NCBI GenBank assembly: GCA_041392805.1
Contig: JAWKLJ010000001.1
Coordinates: 5,082,501-5,146,500, forward strand
DNA from: Saprospiraceae bacterium
Lineage (GTDB): Bacteria > Bacteroidota > Bacteroidia > Chitinophagales > Saprospiraceae
Direction: 5' to 3'
Length of the DNA stretch: 64,000 nucleotides
Positions 52,601-60,684 of this stretch are shown piece by piece. Below the pieces are notes generated by a model, which was not told the DNA's origin, ran no database searches, and saw only the letters and a program-made list of their open reading frames with translations. The position numbers and the translations under genes were made by a program. How positions within the stretch are numbered: position 1 is the first letter of the stretch; each line of letters begins with the position of its first letter.

Positions 52601-53267
52601 TACAGGCCAAGGCCAACCGGTAGGTTCGCAAGGAAATCAAGGCGGTCGTCTTGGATTTTTGTAAGGCAAAATGATCATCAAGATCAAGATCCTCCAGCGG
52701 CGATTTGGCCGTATGGAGATCGTGAACGCCACAACTTAAGGCCGGAACTTGGTCTTGATCAATGACCATGTCTTTGGCATAATAAGCGACATGGTAATTA
52801 GTAGCTACATCGGCATAAGGATCAATATAAAATATTCCCTTTGGGGAGTCGATATAGGCGTGAAACCCTTTGGGCGAATAGTCTATCCTACCGGTGGTCA
52901 ATTTATTGGAGGTGCTAACGATCTTAAATGATCGAATGCTCGGGTATTTGGCGCTTAGTTCGGGCCCCATGACCGGGGAATGGACGACTGAAAACACCTC
53001 GTAGGTGCCATCGGGAAGCGGAAAACTTAGCTGTAAAGCCGCTGGCGAATTTGCTGCAAATTCTTCTGGCGCATCAGCCAGTTGCCTTTTGAGCAAGTCG
53101 AAGTTTACATCAAAAACCAGGTACTTTTCAGTTGGAATATAGACTTCGGCATTTTGGGGTAGCAAGAGCCTGTTTTCTTCAATGGTTTGCCAGGTGTTTT
53201 GTTTTTGCTGTGCAACGGCAGCTGAGCTAAACAAGAGGCAAAGGAGGAGGATTTCTATGTGCTTCAT
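49605..53267 (-). CDS. Secreted zinc metalloprotease with P-domain and type A sorting domain
   Basis: A 1220-residue T9SS-exported protease. The signal peptide ends near SSAAVA. A propeptide region covers about 25-210. The metzincin zinc site AHEIGHQFSCGHSW (HExxHxxGxxH, about 355-365) is followed by a Met-turn IMSYAGLCGG, so the enzyme looks active and reprolysin (M12B)-like. Fibronectin/Ig-like modules lie in the middle (FSWMPSENADTYAIEVA, about 800). A proprotein-convertase P-domain (about 900-1015: ISDLNIPRVRG ... GGGRIDEWKLEYC) and a cadherin-like domain follow. A sorting domain (IKVFPNPAHDVIQVLL ... QQYPAGIYFLNI) closes it. Probable extracellular nutrient or surface protease. Confidence 0.92.
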   Translation of the reverse strand: MKHIEILLLCLLFSSAAVAQQKQNTWQTIEENRLLLPQNAEVYIPTEKYLVFDVNFDLLKRQLADAPEEFAANSPAALQLSFPLPDGTYEVFSVVHSPVMGPELSAKYPSIRSFKIVSTSNKLTTGRIDYSPKGFHAYIDSPKGIFYIDPYADVATNYHVAYYAKDMVIDQDQVPALSCGVHDLHTAKSPLEDLDLDDHFALQKSKTTALISLRTYRLALACTGEYAQANGGSVESVLSSMNTAVNRVNQIFEQEVAVRLVIIDRNDELVFLDAATDPYNSPRDGTALLAQNTTILNGRIGFGTYDIGHVFTRGCDNGLAGVANPSSVCQSNKGAGVTCHYTSDLEKIAVEVMAHEIGHQFSCGHSWNNCPQSANQMSFDNAFEPGSGSTIMSYAGLCGGNNIQPNSDPYYNIGSLEDFIQFSREDGGNNCPTLTPTDNHTPSVEDTYLDGFTIPINTPFKLSASGTDEDGDPITYCWEQYDIGPASTLGSPTGDAPLFRSYPPTTDSMRYFPNLGAILNNANLDVELLPSYSRFLTFRCTVRDNNPQAGGVAWTQVNFKASNTAGPFKVTSPNTNAVRWQTGSSQEITWDVANTDNSVVNCQTVNIWLSTDGGLHYPYLLLEKTANDGQAFITVPELVSTQARIMVEAADNIFFDLSNTNFVIEAGQSPSFSLAVNPLTTLDLCPPTTTSLTIAAASNLGFSGPISLDVVGNLPENTTFSFSKNPIAPAESSQLDISFNAFSEGVYDFLIRAHAGTDTIYRDVRVATVSNDFSSMALVGPADGTTGVVLSTNFSWMPSENADTYAIEVATSPTFVPESIILQADNLTQPTYTPSIQFEANHIYFWRVRPENGCGPGPFLEPFAFQTTTAECVQLTATGVPVTLPGSGLPTRELTINIPTSGIISDLNIPRVRGSFQPVNSLRISVTSPSNKTAILFDKNCGNTTNLDLGFDSQAPLPIQCAPDDNLIFQPVESLDIFTGEDTQGDWKLKVEVVKSGFGGGGRIDEWKLEYCASLSPSYPTLLTNDTLFVPPGQYNIITKSKLEVQDPDQNTLELTYTIITMPAYGNVLLDGVPLKVGDQFLQAHINANRIVYEHDGSAALADRFTFIVEDGTGGWLPTQVFQIKIDENAVVGTNDLLTGSKIKVFPNPAHDVIQVLLDEPQAQQLSIELRNIQGQLVQQKWLAPNTQKLSLDVQQYPAGIYFLNIHTTEAVRSFKVVVQ

Positions 53268-53304
53268 ATTGGTTTTTATGACTAATGATGTTGGTTGAGA
53301 ACGA

Positions 53305-53312
53305 CAAAATTA
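53305..53312 (-). promoter_or_regulatory. -7 promoter box for the metalloprotease gene
   Basis: On the minus strand TAATTTTG matches TAnnTTTG exactly, 37 bp upstream of the ATG at 53267. No good -33 TTG was found at the expected distance. Confidence 0.4.
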
Positions 53313-53561
53313 AGATTGTAGTTTATATGGTGGTAGTATTCGGTGTATAATTGTCGGCTTGGGAACGGATACTTTTGAGTTGTGGGCAATTATTGATAAG
53401 AGTGTATTTCTTCTTTTAGAAGATAAAGCGAACTTTTGGGCATATATAAGTGTGACAAAAATATAAATCATAAATAGCTGATTAAGCATAAAAAAAAAGC
53501 TTTATGTTTGAAATAAATCAAAAACTTTGAAATATACCTCAACATAATATCCTTAAAAAGA

Positions 53562-53621
53562 CTTAAATTTAAGCAGATTAGTGAAATTGCAATTTCAAAC
53601 TAGCATCAAATATTATAATAT
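53562..53621 (+). promoter_or_regulatory. Three perfect palindromes upstream of the RHH-like gene
   Basis: CTTAAATTTAAG (53562-53573), TGAAATTGCAATTTCA (53582-53597) and ATATTATAATAT (53610-53621) are each perfectly self-complementary and lie within 60 bp, 63 bp before the next ATG. The A/T-rich context makes chance palindromes likelier, but the 16-bp one is notable. Autoregulation by the downstream protein is a natural hypothesis. Confidence 0.45.
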
Positions 53622-53683
53622 CAGCGAGGAGAGCAAGTCGAAAAGAAAGAGAAATGTATAATAAGGATTAAATTAATGGAGAT

Positions 53684-54058
53684 ATGGAACCAGAATCAAT
53701 CAATCAAAAAGCAGCAATAGAATTACTAAAACAAGGTAAAAATATATCTAGTTATAAAATAAGCTTTGATAAGACAAAAATTGAAGCCTTAGATGTGATA
53801 TTATTAGGAAAGAATGGAATAGTAGTGCCAGAAGCATTGATATATTATAATGATGATCAAATAGACTTCGAAGATGATCCAGATATAACAGAAGATGATC
53901 TAAAAGCAGGTAAATTAATACGGGTGATAAATGCAGACATTCCGATTGATGAAGAGATTAGTGATTGGATAAAGGAAGAAAAGATAAATGTAAATAATTT
54001 GTTGTCAAATTTAATCAAGAGTTTTTACCAGAATATGAAATCAATACCAAAATCATAG
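53684..54058 (+). CDS. Small AT-rich gene; C-terminus like a ribbon-helix-helix antitoxin
   Basis: A 124-residue acidic protein without signal peptide. I do not recognise the whole protein. The C-terminal part DFEDDPDITEDDLKAGKLIR, a strand VINADIPIDEEI, and helices SDWIKEEK and VNNLLSNLIKSFYQ follow the strand-helix-helix order and residue pattern of BrnA-like ribbon-helix-helix DNA-binding antitoxins. The N-terminal half (ALDVILLGKNGIVVPEALIY) is unassigned. Base composition is far more A/T-rich than the neighbours, which suggests acquisition by transfer. No BrnT-like toxin gene is adjacent, so it may be a solitary regulator or relic. Three perfect palindromes precede it. A long A-run follows the stop. 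Confidence 0.6.
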   Translation: MEPESINQKAAIELLKQGKNISSYKISFDKTKIEALDVILLGKNGIVVPEALIYYNDDQIDFEDDPDITEDDLKAGKLIRVINADIPIDEEISDWIKEEKINVNNLLSNLIKSFYQNMKSIPKS

Positions 54059-54152
54059 AAAAAAAAAAGAGACTGCCCACAACATTGCATACGCCAATGC
54101 CCTCCTAACATCGGCCACTGCGTATACGTGATCCATTATTTAATAATATCCC

Positions 54153-54193
54153 TTCTTTGACAAATCTCTTAGGTCACGAGATTTGTCAAAGAA
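54153..54193. repeat. Perfect 16-bp inverted repeat
   Basis: TTCTTTGACAAATCTC (54153-54168), loop of 9, GAGATTTGTCAAAGAA (54178-54193). The 16-mer ATTTGTCAAAGAAGGG, complementary to 54150-54165, recurs at 61118-61133. It may be a terminator, an operator or the remnant of a small mobile element; no T-run supports classical termination. Confidence 0.65.
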
Positions 54194-54284
54194 CCATAAT
54201 ATCTAAATTTGGACTTATTACACAATCTCAATCAATTTTACTTCCCAGCATTGCCGTAAATGCTTTGTAAATTAGGGCAAAATA

Positions 54285-54302
54285 CCTGCCTTTGCTGGCA
54301 GG
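54285..54302 (-). terminator. CCTGCC/GGCAGG hairpin after the barrel gene
   Basis: CCTGCC (54285-54290), loop TTTGCT, GGCAGG (54297-54302), 16 bp beyond the stop of the minus-strand barrel gene. The same CCTGCC/GGCAGG stem occurs at 22952-22974 and a partial one at 12108-12136, all in intergenic DNA just 3' of minus-strand genes. Confidence 0.45.
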
Positions 54303-54318
54303 CAAAGCCCTCAAGCCG

Positions 54319-57300
54319 CTAAAAAGTGGCAGCCACCTGCGCCCGCCCCACATGAATGACCCTTGATGTTCCGGTTTTCCGACCCTCATAGCTCAAAACG
54401 AGGAGGACGTTTTTGGCCAATTGGCGATTGAGGCTAAGGTTCCAAATGAAATTTTGGCCTTGCTGAAGGCCATTGAGGATGGCCAGTCCGGCAGGAGAAC
54501 TGGGTTGGCCATCATAGGTGACATCAATATAGGAGAACTTTAGGCTAAGCAGCCGCTGTTTGTAGACCGTTTCGAGCGATAGATCATGCTGCTGAGCGGC
54601 TTCTCCATTTGCAATAAAGATATTGCGGTCTTCCTGGTATTTGTAGCGCAATATGGTTCGAAAAGACTGCCCTTTCTGGAAGGTAAACTCGGGTTCCAGT
54701 TGCCAAAAACGAAGGAGGTAATCCCGATTGGAAAAAAATTCAGAATCGCTTTCCTTTTTTCCAAAGGTAGTCGTCAAGCGGGTACTCATTTGAGAAGAAA
54801 GGTTCCATCTGCCCTGAAAAGAAACATCGCTCAAACGCCGACTTTCATAGCCGGAGGTTTGGACGACCCGACTCCGGTTGTCCTTTTGGGTAAGCTGGAA
54901 GCCATAAGTCGGGTCGCTTTGATTGAAAAAGAGGCTATTATTGATCGTAGAGCGCAAACTGACCAGTGCGGTATCGGAAATATTAAATTGAAAGGGATCG
55001 TAGGTGCGCACCTGGGGCGCTGACCTGGTTTTTCGGTTGATTTGCAGGTTGGAACGTCCTGACCAGCGGCTCAGCCATTTTTTTAGGTCCTTTTTATTAA
55101 ACCAAATGGCTCGCGGATTGATGCGTAAACTTTGATTGAAACTGACATTATCGGTTCGAATAAATTCATCGGTAATGTTACTGATGCGAATATAGTCGGC
55201 CAGGTCCTGGAAAGGGGCCACTTCCATTTCAAATTCCTGGATTTTGCCATCATTATTATAAATGGAGTCCAGCCAAATATGTGTGCCTGAGCCGGGGCGT
55301 ACCTGGGCGTAGGTGTATTCGATTTTGGGCTCCTGGCCGGAGCCAATATTGTAGGTGGAATTGCTTTGGATCGCCCCTTTGAACAGGCTGATATTCACAT
55401 CCGTACGGCCGAGGTAAGTCTCGGCGGGGCGTTCAGGGCTGAGGTCAGCGCGAAGGATGTCTAGTTCCCGGTAGGTCAAGCCGCCGCCAATGCGAAGCCG
55501 GTTTTTGGTTCCTTTGGTTTTCCAATCCCCGTCGAGGACCAATTCGGAGGCTGTGGTACTATGCTGGAAATCCTTTCCTTGGGGCGAAAAATCTTTTCTT
55601 TGGTTAAATTTTAGTCCAAGTTGATAGGTTTCTTTTTCAGGACTTTCTAAAAAAAGGCTGTAACGATCATAATAAAAGCTAGCCAAGAGCAAGGTATCCG
55701 TTAATCCATCGAGGCGTTCGCTTTTTTCCCTTTCTCCCGCCCAGCCAAGTTGCCAATCATCCAGCCAGGGAAGCCTTTTGGTAATGCTTAAATTGGGTCG
55801 AAAAAAACGGGTTTGCCGGTCCACTTCATCCGTTTCCAAATAACTTGCCTTTCCATCGATCGTCCAGGTGCCCCTTTTCAGCAGCAGCCCGCCTTCATGG
55901 CGCAAGCCATCATAAAGGCTTTCCCGCAGAAAACCACTGAAACCATAGGAGAGATTGCCCCAATTTGCCTTGTTCAGTTTTAAACCCATTTTTCCAATTT
56001 GTTCGGCAGCCTGGACGGCCGTCCCCTGCCCCTGGACATTGGCGATGTTCCAGTCGCGCAGAAACTCGGGCGAGCGATAGGGGTTTAGCGGCTGAAAAGT
56101 CGATTGGGTAAATTCGTAGCTGAGGTTCGTTTGGAGTAGCCAGCCGCTGGAGTCGCTGCCGAGTTGGAAATCCCTGTCGAAATGGGTATAAACGGCCAAT
56201 CCATTATTGTCACCATCATCTCGCCTGGAAAAGCGATTGAGGTCGCGACGACTGAGGGCCAATTCTGTGGTGAGGCTCGATTTTTCGGAGAAGCGATATG
56301 CAAAACCGCCCGTGAAGAGCTGTTGTTGCAAGGGCGCCGACAGGTTCGCAATCGGCTCATAGTCGCCTAGGGGTTGGCAGCTGAGGGGATCAATGCCCAC
56401 CCATTTATAGACCCGTTCATTGGCAGAAGTCTCGGTATCCAGGGTGTAAAGGCCATTGCCGAGCCCTACCTGGGTGAAGCGGGCAACGTATTTGGCCTTG
56501 GTGAGATCGGTGGAATAGACCAGGTATTGCAAGCTGCTATCCTGGTTGGCACAGTTGATGGTCGTATCTCTCAATTCATAGGTAGCCCGCAGCTCGCTAT
56601 TCCCTTCCAAGGTATCGATCGTAGAAATGAAAGCGTCCGAAAATTGGTCGCCAATCTGGCTCAGCAATAGCTTCTCCCCATCGCTAAGTTGCAGATCGCC
56701 CGTCGCATTTTTGCTGTCTTGTTGACTAAAGGCATTGAAGTAAAGGCGAAGTTTATCCTGTTGGTAATCCAAATTGGTGGCATACATCGACCGCAGGTAG
56801 TTCTGATCGGAATAGTCGAATTCGATGATAATGCGGCTATCTTTGGTAATCAGTCGGCGATAAGTAAAGGTGAGCTCGCCTCTGTTGTAGTCGATGATAT
56901 AATCGGCTTCCAAGCCTCGATTTAGCAACTGCCCATCCAGCCATACTTTTTCGGTGCCAGATAGGATGATGATGAAGCGTTCATTTTGGGTACCCCGGAG
57001 TTTGTAGGGGCCTTGGTTGCCCTCCTGGGCGACAATAGCGTTGCGGGCAAATTGCCCCCGCGCCACGGCGACGCTGGATTTGGTGTACAAACTGCCTTTC
57101 TCTCCTGTTTTGAAGGTGTTTTCGAAGGTCGCGCCCTGCAATTTTTTGAAATAATTCATAAAGTAGCCATTGGGGCGACGGAGTTCATAATCACCAGCAG
57201 TTAGGCTGGTTTTGCCTTTCTTTAGTTGGATAAATACCTTGTCGAACTCCCGAAGTTGCTGTGTATTACCTTCCGCTTGGAGCGGGATGTTTTCATCAGT

Positions 57301-57834
57301 AATGGCAGCCAGCAATTCGATGCCGTCGCCAATTTCTCCGGCCATTTGCAAATTAAAACTCGAATTGAGCACCAGATCCTGGTTATTACCAAAAGAAATG
57401 CCCCGGGAAAAGCTCCCCGAATAATCCAGACCCTTGAAGTCAACGAGTGGATTTTCCTGCTCGTAGGGATTGTATTCATAGGTGACGATCATGTTATCTA
57501 CCGTGCGGTTCAACTTGTTGGTGTCGAGGCGACTCAGCGATTGATCGAGCGGGTAGGGGAGTACTCGGTATTCGATGACCAGGGAATCAGCTTGTTCGGA
57601 AAGCCAATGAAGTTCCCTGCCTTTTAGCTCATATAAACTAGTATCTATTCGTTGGCCGGAAGCAATGGATCGAATATACAAGGTATGCGGGATGACGGGC
57701 AAGCTATCCAGCACCCATACCCCTGGCTTTACCAATAAATGCCTGGATCGCAGATTGGAAAGGGGAGCCTCCTGTGCGCCCACGGGAAGCTGGAAGATCA
57801 GTAAGCATAATATAATGAGTAAGCTGAACCGCAT
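54319..57834 (-). CDS. Giant putative outer-membrane barrel protein, SprA-like N-terminal features
   Basis: A 1171-residue exported protein. The signal peptide ends near QLPVGAQ; the ATG at 57834 immediately precedes it. From about 130 the sequence GLDYSGSFSRGISFGNNQDL, GEIGDGIELLAAITDENIPL, QAEGNTQQLREFDKVFIQL recalls the region in SprA where a surface barrel begins, although this protein is about half the size of SprA. The rest is dominated by long amphipathic strands with many aromatic residues, typical of large Bacteroidota barrels, ending RVIHVGRAQVAATF. No enzymatic motif is visible. An outer-membrane translocon- or receptor-like role is inferred only from fold and size. It stands alone in the minus direction and is flanked by hairpin repeats. 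Confidence 0.65.
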   Translation of the reverse strand: MRFSLLIILCLLIFQLPVGAQEAPLSNLRSRHLLVKPGVWVLDSLPVIPHTLYIRSIASGQRIDTSLYELKGRELHWLSEQADSLVIEYRVLPYPLDQSLSRLDTNKLNRTVDNMIVTYEYNPYEQENPLVDFKGLDYSGSFSRGISFGNNQDLVLNSSFNLQMAGEIGDGIELLAAITDENIPLQAEGNTQQLREFDKVFIQLKKGKTSLTAGDYELRRPNGYFMNYFKKLQGATFENTFKTGEKGSLYTKSSVAVARGQFARNAIVAQEGNQGPYKLRGTQNERFIIILSGTEKVWLDGQLLNRGLEADYIIDYNRGELTFTYRRLITKDSRIIIEFDYSDQNYLRSMYATNLDYQQDKLRLYFNAFSQQDSKNATGDLQLSDGEKLLLSQIGDQFSDAFISTIDTLEGNSELRATYELRDTTINCANQDSSLQYLVYSTDLTKAKYVARFTQVGLGNGLYTLDTETSANERVYKWVGIDPLSCQPLGDYEPIANLSAPLQQQLFTGGFAYRFSEKSSLTTELALSRRDLNRFSRRDDGDNNGLAVYTHFDRDFQLGSDSSGWLLQTNLSYEFTQSTFQPLNPYRSPEFLRDWNIANVQGQGTAVQAAEQIGKMGLKLNKANWGNLSYGFSGFLRESLYDGLRHEGGLLLKRGTWTIDGKASYLETDEVDRQTRFFRPNLSITKRLPWLDDWQLGWAGEREKSERLDGLTDTLLLASFYYDRYSLFLESPEKETYQLGLKFNQRKDFSPQGKDFQHSTTASELVLDGDWKTKGTKNRLRIGGGLTYRELDILRADLSPERPAETYLGRTDVNISLFKGAIQSNSTYNIGSGQEPKIEYTYAQVRPGSGTHIWLDSIYNNDGKIQEFEMEVAPFQDLADYIRISNITDEFIRTDNVSFNQSLRINPRAIWFNKKDLKKWLSRWSGRSNLQINRKTRSAPQVRTYDPFQFNISDTALVSLRSTINNSLFFNQSDPTYGFQLTQKDNRSRVVQTSGYESRRLSDVSFQGRWNLSSQMSTRLTTTFGKKESDSEFFSNRDYLLRFWQLEPEFTFQKGQSFRTILRYKYQEDRNIFIANGEAAQQHDLSLETVYKQRLLSLKFSYIDVTYDGQPSSPAGLAILNGLQQGQNFIWNLSLNRQLAKNVLLVLSYEGRKTGTSRVIHVGRAQVAATF

Positions 57835-58223
57835 AGTAGTGACAAACAAGTCACAGTAATAACGGCAAATTTCAAGCCAGCGCGTATTTTGGGAAGAAAA
57901 ATGGCGGAATTAATGAAGGACCTTCCTATTTCTGTCTCCGTCTTGTCGATTTAATTCATTGAAGGAACAAGGGAGGCTTGTTCAAATTTATAAAATGTAT
58001 TACCTTCTGCCGCTGTTTCAAGGCCACCTGCCTGGGATTCCTCCCGATGAACTGCCACATGTTTTGACCACCAGTCGAACCTAATAATCACTTGTGGTCA
58101 AAATATGAAAGAGGAAAAAAAGAAAAGTGGGAAGGTGTCGAAGCGATTGCCGATCCGAAAACCCTTGCTACAAATGTAGATGATCCCCCTTCTTATGTTA
58201 ACTGTTTGAAGGTGAAAACAGCC
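57835..58223. other. Intergenic region with a 10-bp inverted repeat
   Basis: The 389 bp between two minus-strand genes contain TTTTGACCAC (58062-58071) and GTGGTCAAAA (58094-58103), perfect 10-bp arms around a 22-nt loop. A related TTGACCAC occurs at 61108-61115. The plus-strand frame 58092-58697 begins inside the repeat and is the antisense shadow of the DUF6252-like gene. Nothing else was seen. Confidence 0.5.
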
Positions 58224-58754
58224 TCAATATTTAGTGAACTGCAAATCAAAACTTCCTGCTGTGACCTGCCTGATGTCATCTGGATCACCAGCGTTTCTTA
58301 TTGCAAAGGCGAAAGTGCCAACGACCTTCTCCGCTGTCATATCCGTGATCGTAATAAAACCTGGATTGTCTTTCATGCCATTCGTGAGGTAACCCCCGCC
58401 TTCGTTGAAGTCGGCTTTGAAAAAGCCCTGCATGCCTACGTCGGTAATCGGATAAGTGCCAGGGCCAATCTGGGATGTCGTATATATAGTCAGGGCCAGA
58501 TAGGACCCATCAGCAGCGAAAGCTTCTATCCTGACAAGGGTATTCCCATCCGTAATGGCCTCTTCTTCGAACTTGAGCTCAGGATGACCGGGAGGTCCGC
58601 TGATCCAGTCGGCGCCGTCCAATTTAAATTGAACCACCCCGTTGTCAGATGGTCTGATAGGGCTGCTGACAGCAGATTCGTTAAATCCCAGCGTTGAGGT
58701 AATCAGTAAAGTGTAGATAAAACAATTTGTTAAAACAAAGTGTAGCCTTTTCAT
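58224..58754 (-). CDS. Secreted DUF6252-like protein
   Basis: A 176-residue exported protein. The ATG at 58754 starts MKRLHFVLTNCFIYTLLITS, a Sec signal; the longer frame from 58784 would spoil it. The mature part VVQFKLDGADWISG ... LVRIEAFAADGSYLALTIYT ... GPGTYPI ... GFITITDM ... KVVGTFAFAIRN ... VTAGSFDLQF has the strand order of the DUF6252 family of Bacteroidota secreted beta-proteins. No Cys lipobox is visible. Function is unknown. It is a single gene between the barrel gene and the M1 peptidase. Confidence 0.75.
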   Translation of the reverse strand: MKRLHFVLTNCFIYTLLITSTLGFNESAVSSPIRPSDNGVVQFKLDGADWISGPPGHPELKFEEEAITDGNTLVRIEAFAADGSYLALTIYTTSQIGPGTYPITDVGMQGFFKADFNEGGGYLTNGMKDNPGFITITDMTAEKVVGTFAFAIRNAGDPDDIRQVTAGSFDLQFTKY

Positions 58755-59046
58755 AGTAACAAATTTTAAATTAGACAATATCAAATTGTGATGGTTTGTA
58801 AAAATACAAAAATATCCAATGCTCGTTTAGCCATCAACCATCGAGGAAATGGCCGTCTAGCCGAAAACTATAGCAAAATCAAGCGGTGGGTAATGAAGCA
58901 ACAATCAAAACGTTTTCAGTCTCAATCCCATTTCTTATCAATTCGATTGCCCAATCTATTGCAGGATTATAATTGAAGTATTCAATTCTATAATGCCATT
59001 GAAGTATTTCCGTATATTTTTCGTGGTTTATCAATGGCAATGTCCC

Positions 59047-60684
59047 TTAGTCAACGCGTTTTACGTCAATCAAAAAGTTGGCGTCGACCGAAAATGGTTT
59101 TATCATTTCACTCCGTTTTAGTTTTATTTCAGTCCAATTCGTTGTCGCATGAATCCATTTGTTGGGTGAATTCAATTTAATAGGAATCTCTAGGTTTTTT
59201 ACATCCGCAATGAGTCGGAATTTTAGGTTATTGTCGACTAAGCTGTACTCCAAAATTGGTATTGATGGAAATTTCAAATACTGGTCAAAATACTTGCTAA
59301 AGTCCTTCTTAAAGTAGTCACTACAGAATTCTTCTAATTGTCGAGAGTAAATTGTTTGGTGATAAAACTTTTGATTTAGAGCCCGCAGAAAACCTTGAAA
59401 TTTAGTGTCATCGTTTATGATTTCCCTTAACATGTGAATAATTGCCCACCCTTTAAAATACATATCAGGTCCTGCATCTTTAAACACTCCATAATCTGAG
59501 ATTAGTGGATATTTGTTTTTTATTTTGTTAGGTAGCCTTGTTAAATAGAAATCTCGCCCTGCTTTTCTTCCTAGTAGTTCTTCAATAAATAATTCTTCTC
59601 CATAAGCGGCAAATCCTTCTTGAACCCACCTGTCTGCGATGTCAGACATTGTAATATTATTTCCAAACCATTCGTGAGCCAGCTCGTGAACAATTAAGCG
59701 GTCGGTTTGTAAATCAAGTTCTGTTAGATTTTTAAATGAAAATCGTCCTTTCCTAAATTTATTTCCGTATGCCACTGCGCTTTGATGTTCCATTCCTATA
59801 TAAGACGATTCTACCATTTTAAGTCCATCTTCATAAAATGGATAAGGGCCAAACCATTTTTCAAAAACCTTTAATGTCTTTATTGTTTCAGGGATTAAAT
59901 GGTTAATTGCCTTATTTCGGTTATAGTCCAGTACCCAGAAATCTAAATCCATTTTTCCTTTTTCTCCTTGATATATCTCGTTGATGCTGACGTATTTTCC
60001 AATGTAAAAAGAGATGCCATAGTTATTGATAGGATTTTTTACAGACCAAGTGTACTCCGTTTTGCCATTTGCCATCTTACGGGATTTGAGTCGACCGTTT
60101 CCAATTAAGACTCCCAATGAATCATTTATTGAAATCGTCAATGAAGCTCCTTGGTCAGGCTCTTCACTATAATGGTCTTTGCATGGATACCAAACACTTC
60201 CTCCAACCATTTGACATGCTACAGAAATCCACTCTCGATTTAAAGAATCTTTCGCCCACACAAAGCCACCGTCATATGGAGGATTTTTGGATTCTTTTGG
60301 AGTACCTGAATAATAGATATCAAGTTTGCCTCTTCCTTCACTCAGTTCAGGAGAATCAATTATATATGCAGCGCCATACCTTCTAAATTCTAATTTGGCT
60401 TCACCTGATTTAATACTGTCAATTGAGAGAGGTTCCTGAAGGTCAATCTGCATGAACTGAGTCCGCTTTTGAATGACCTTAAAGTCAATTGTATTCCTTC
60501 CTACAATTTTTCTTTTATCAAAGTCTATGTCAAGGTGGATGTCGTAATATTGAACGTCCCACCATGACCTTTCCTTTGTAATTGTCCCCTTTAATGAATC
60601 TTGTCTGACAGGCTTGAAATCTTGGGTAAACGAAATGATTGTCGTAAGTGTCAGAAATAAAGTAACTATCGCTTTTTCAATCAT
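59047..60684 (-). CDS. M1-family (gluzincin) aminopeptidase
   Basis: A 545-residue exported peptidase. The signal MIEKAIVTLFLTLTTIISFT is followed by the M1 N-terminal beta-saddle (YYDIHLDIDFDKRKIVGRNT, with family-typical W-D-V-Q). The exopeptidase loop is GMEHQSAVAYG, a GxMEN variant with Asn replaced by His. The zinc site is VHELAHEWFGNN (HExxH) with the distal Glu 18 residues later in EGFAAYGEELF. The catalytic Tyr is probably in PDMYFKGWAIIHML. It lacks the long C-terminal helical domain of larger M1 enzymes. It likely trims peptides in the periplasm or outside. Its codons are more A/T-rich than most neighbours. Confidence 0.93.
   Translation of the reverse strand: MIEKAIVTLFLTLTTIISFTQDFKPVRQDSLKGTITKERSWWDVQYYDIHLDIDFDKRKIVGRNTIDFKVIQKRTQFMQIDLQEPLSIDSIKSGEAKLEFRRYGAAYIIDSPELSEGRGKLDIYYSGTPKESKNPPYDGGFVWAKDSLNREWISVACQMVGGSVWYPCKDHYSEEPDQGASLTISINDSLGVLIGNGRLKSRKMANGKTEYTWSVKNPINNYGISFYIGKYVSINEIYQGEKGKMDLDFWVLDYNRNKAINHLIPETIKTLKVFEKWFGPYPFYEDGLKMVESSYIGMEHQSAVAYGNKFRKGRFSFKNLTELDLQTDRLIVHELAHEWFGNNITMSDIADRWVQEGFAAYGEELFIEELLGRKAGRDFYLTRLPNKIKNKYPLISDYGVFKDAGPDMYFKGWAIIHMLREIINDDTKFQGFLRALNQKFYHQTIYSRQLEEFCSDYFKKDFSKYFDQYLKFPSIPILEYSLVDNNLKFRLIADVKNLEIPIKLNSPNKWIHATTNWTEIKLKRSEMIKPFSVDANFLIDVKRVD

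Larger units (their letters stand above)
53268..53683. other. AT-rich divergent intergenic region
   Basis: This 416-bp region contains the metalloprotease -7 box at one end and three perfect palindromes at the other, listed separately. A CATAAA ... TTTATG hairpin with an A-run lies at about 53488-53507. No coding frame was seen. Confidence 0.5.

Noticed and set aside
54061..54125. Integron attC-like site after the RHH-like gene
   Set aside because: Only short GCATACGC/GCGTATAC complementarity is visible, and the paired core sites of an attC could not be aligned; no integrase is seen.
58092..58697. Plus-strand frame of 201 codons
   Set aside because: It lies antisense to the DUF6252-like gene, which has a signal peptide and family motifs; this frame has none.
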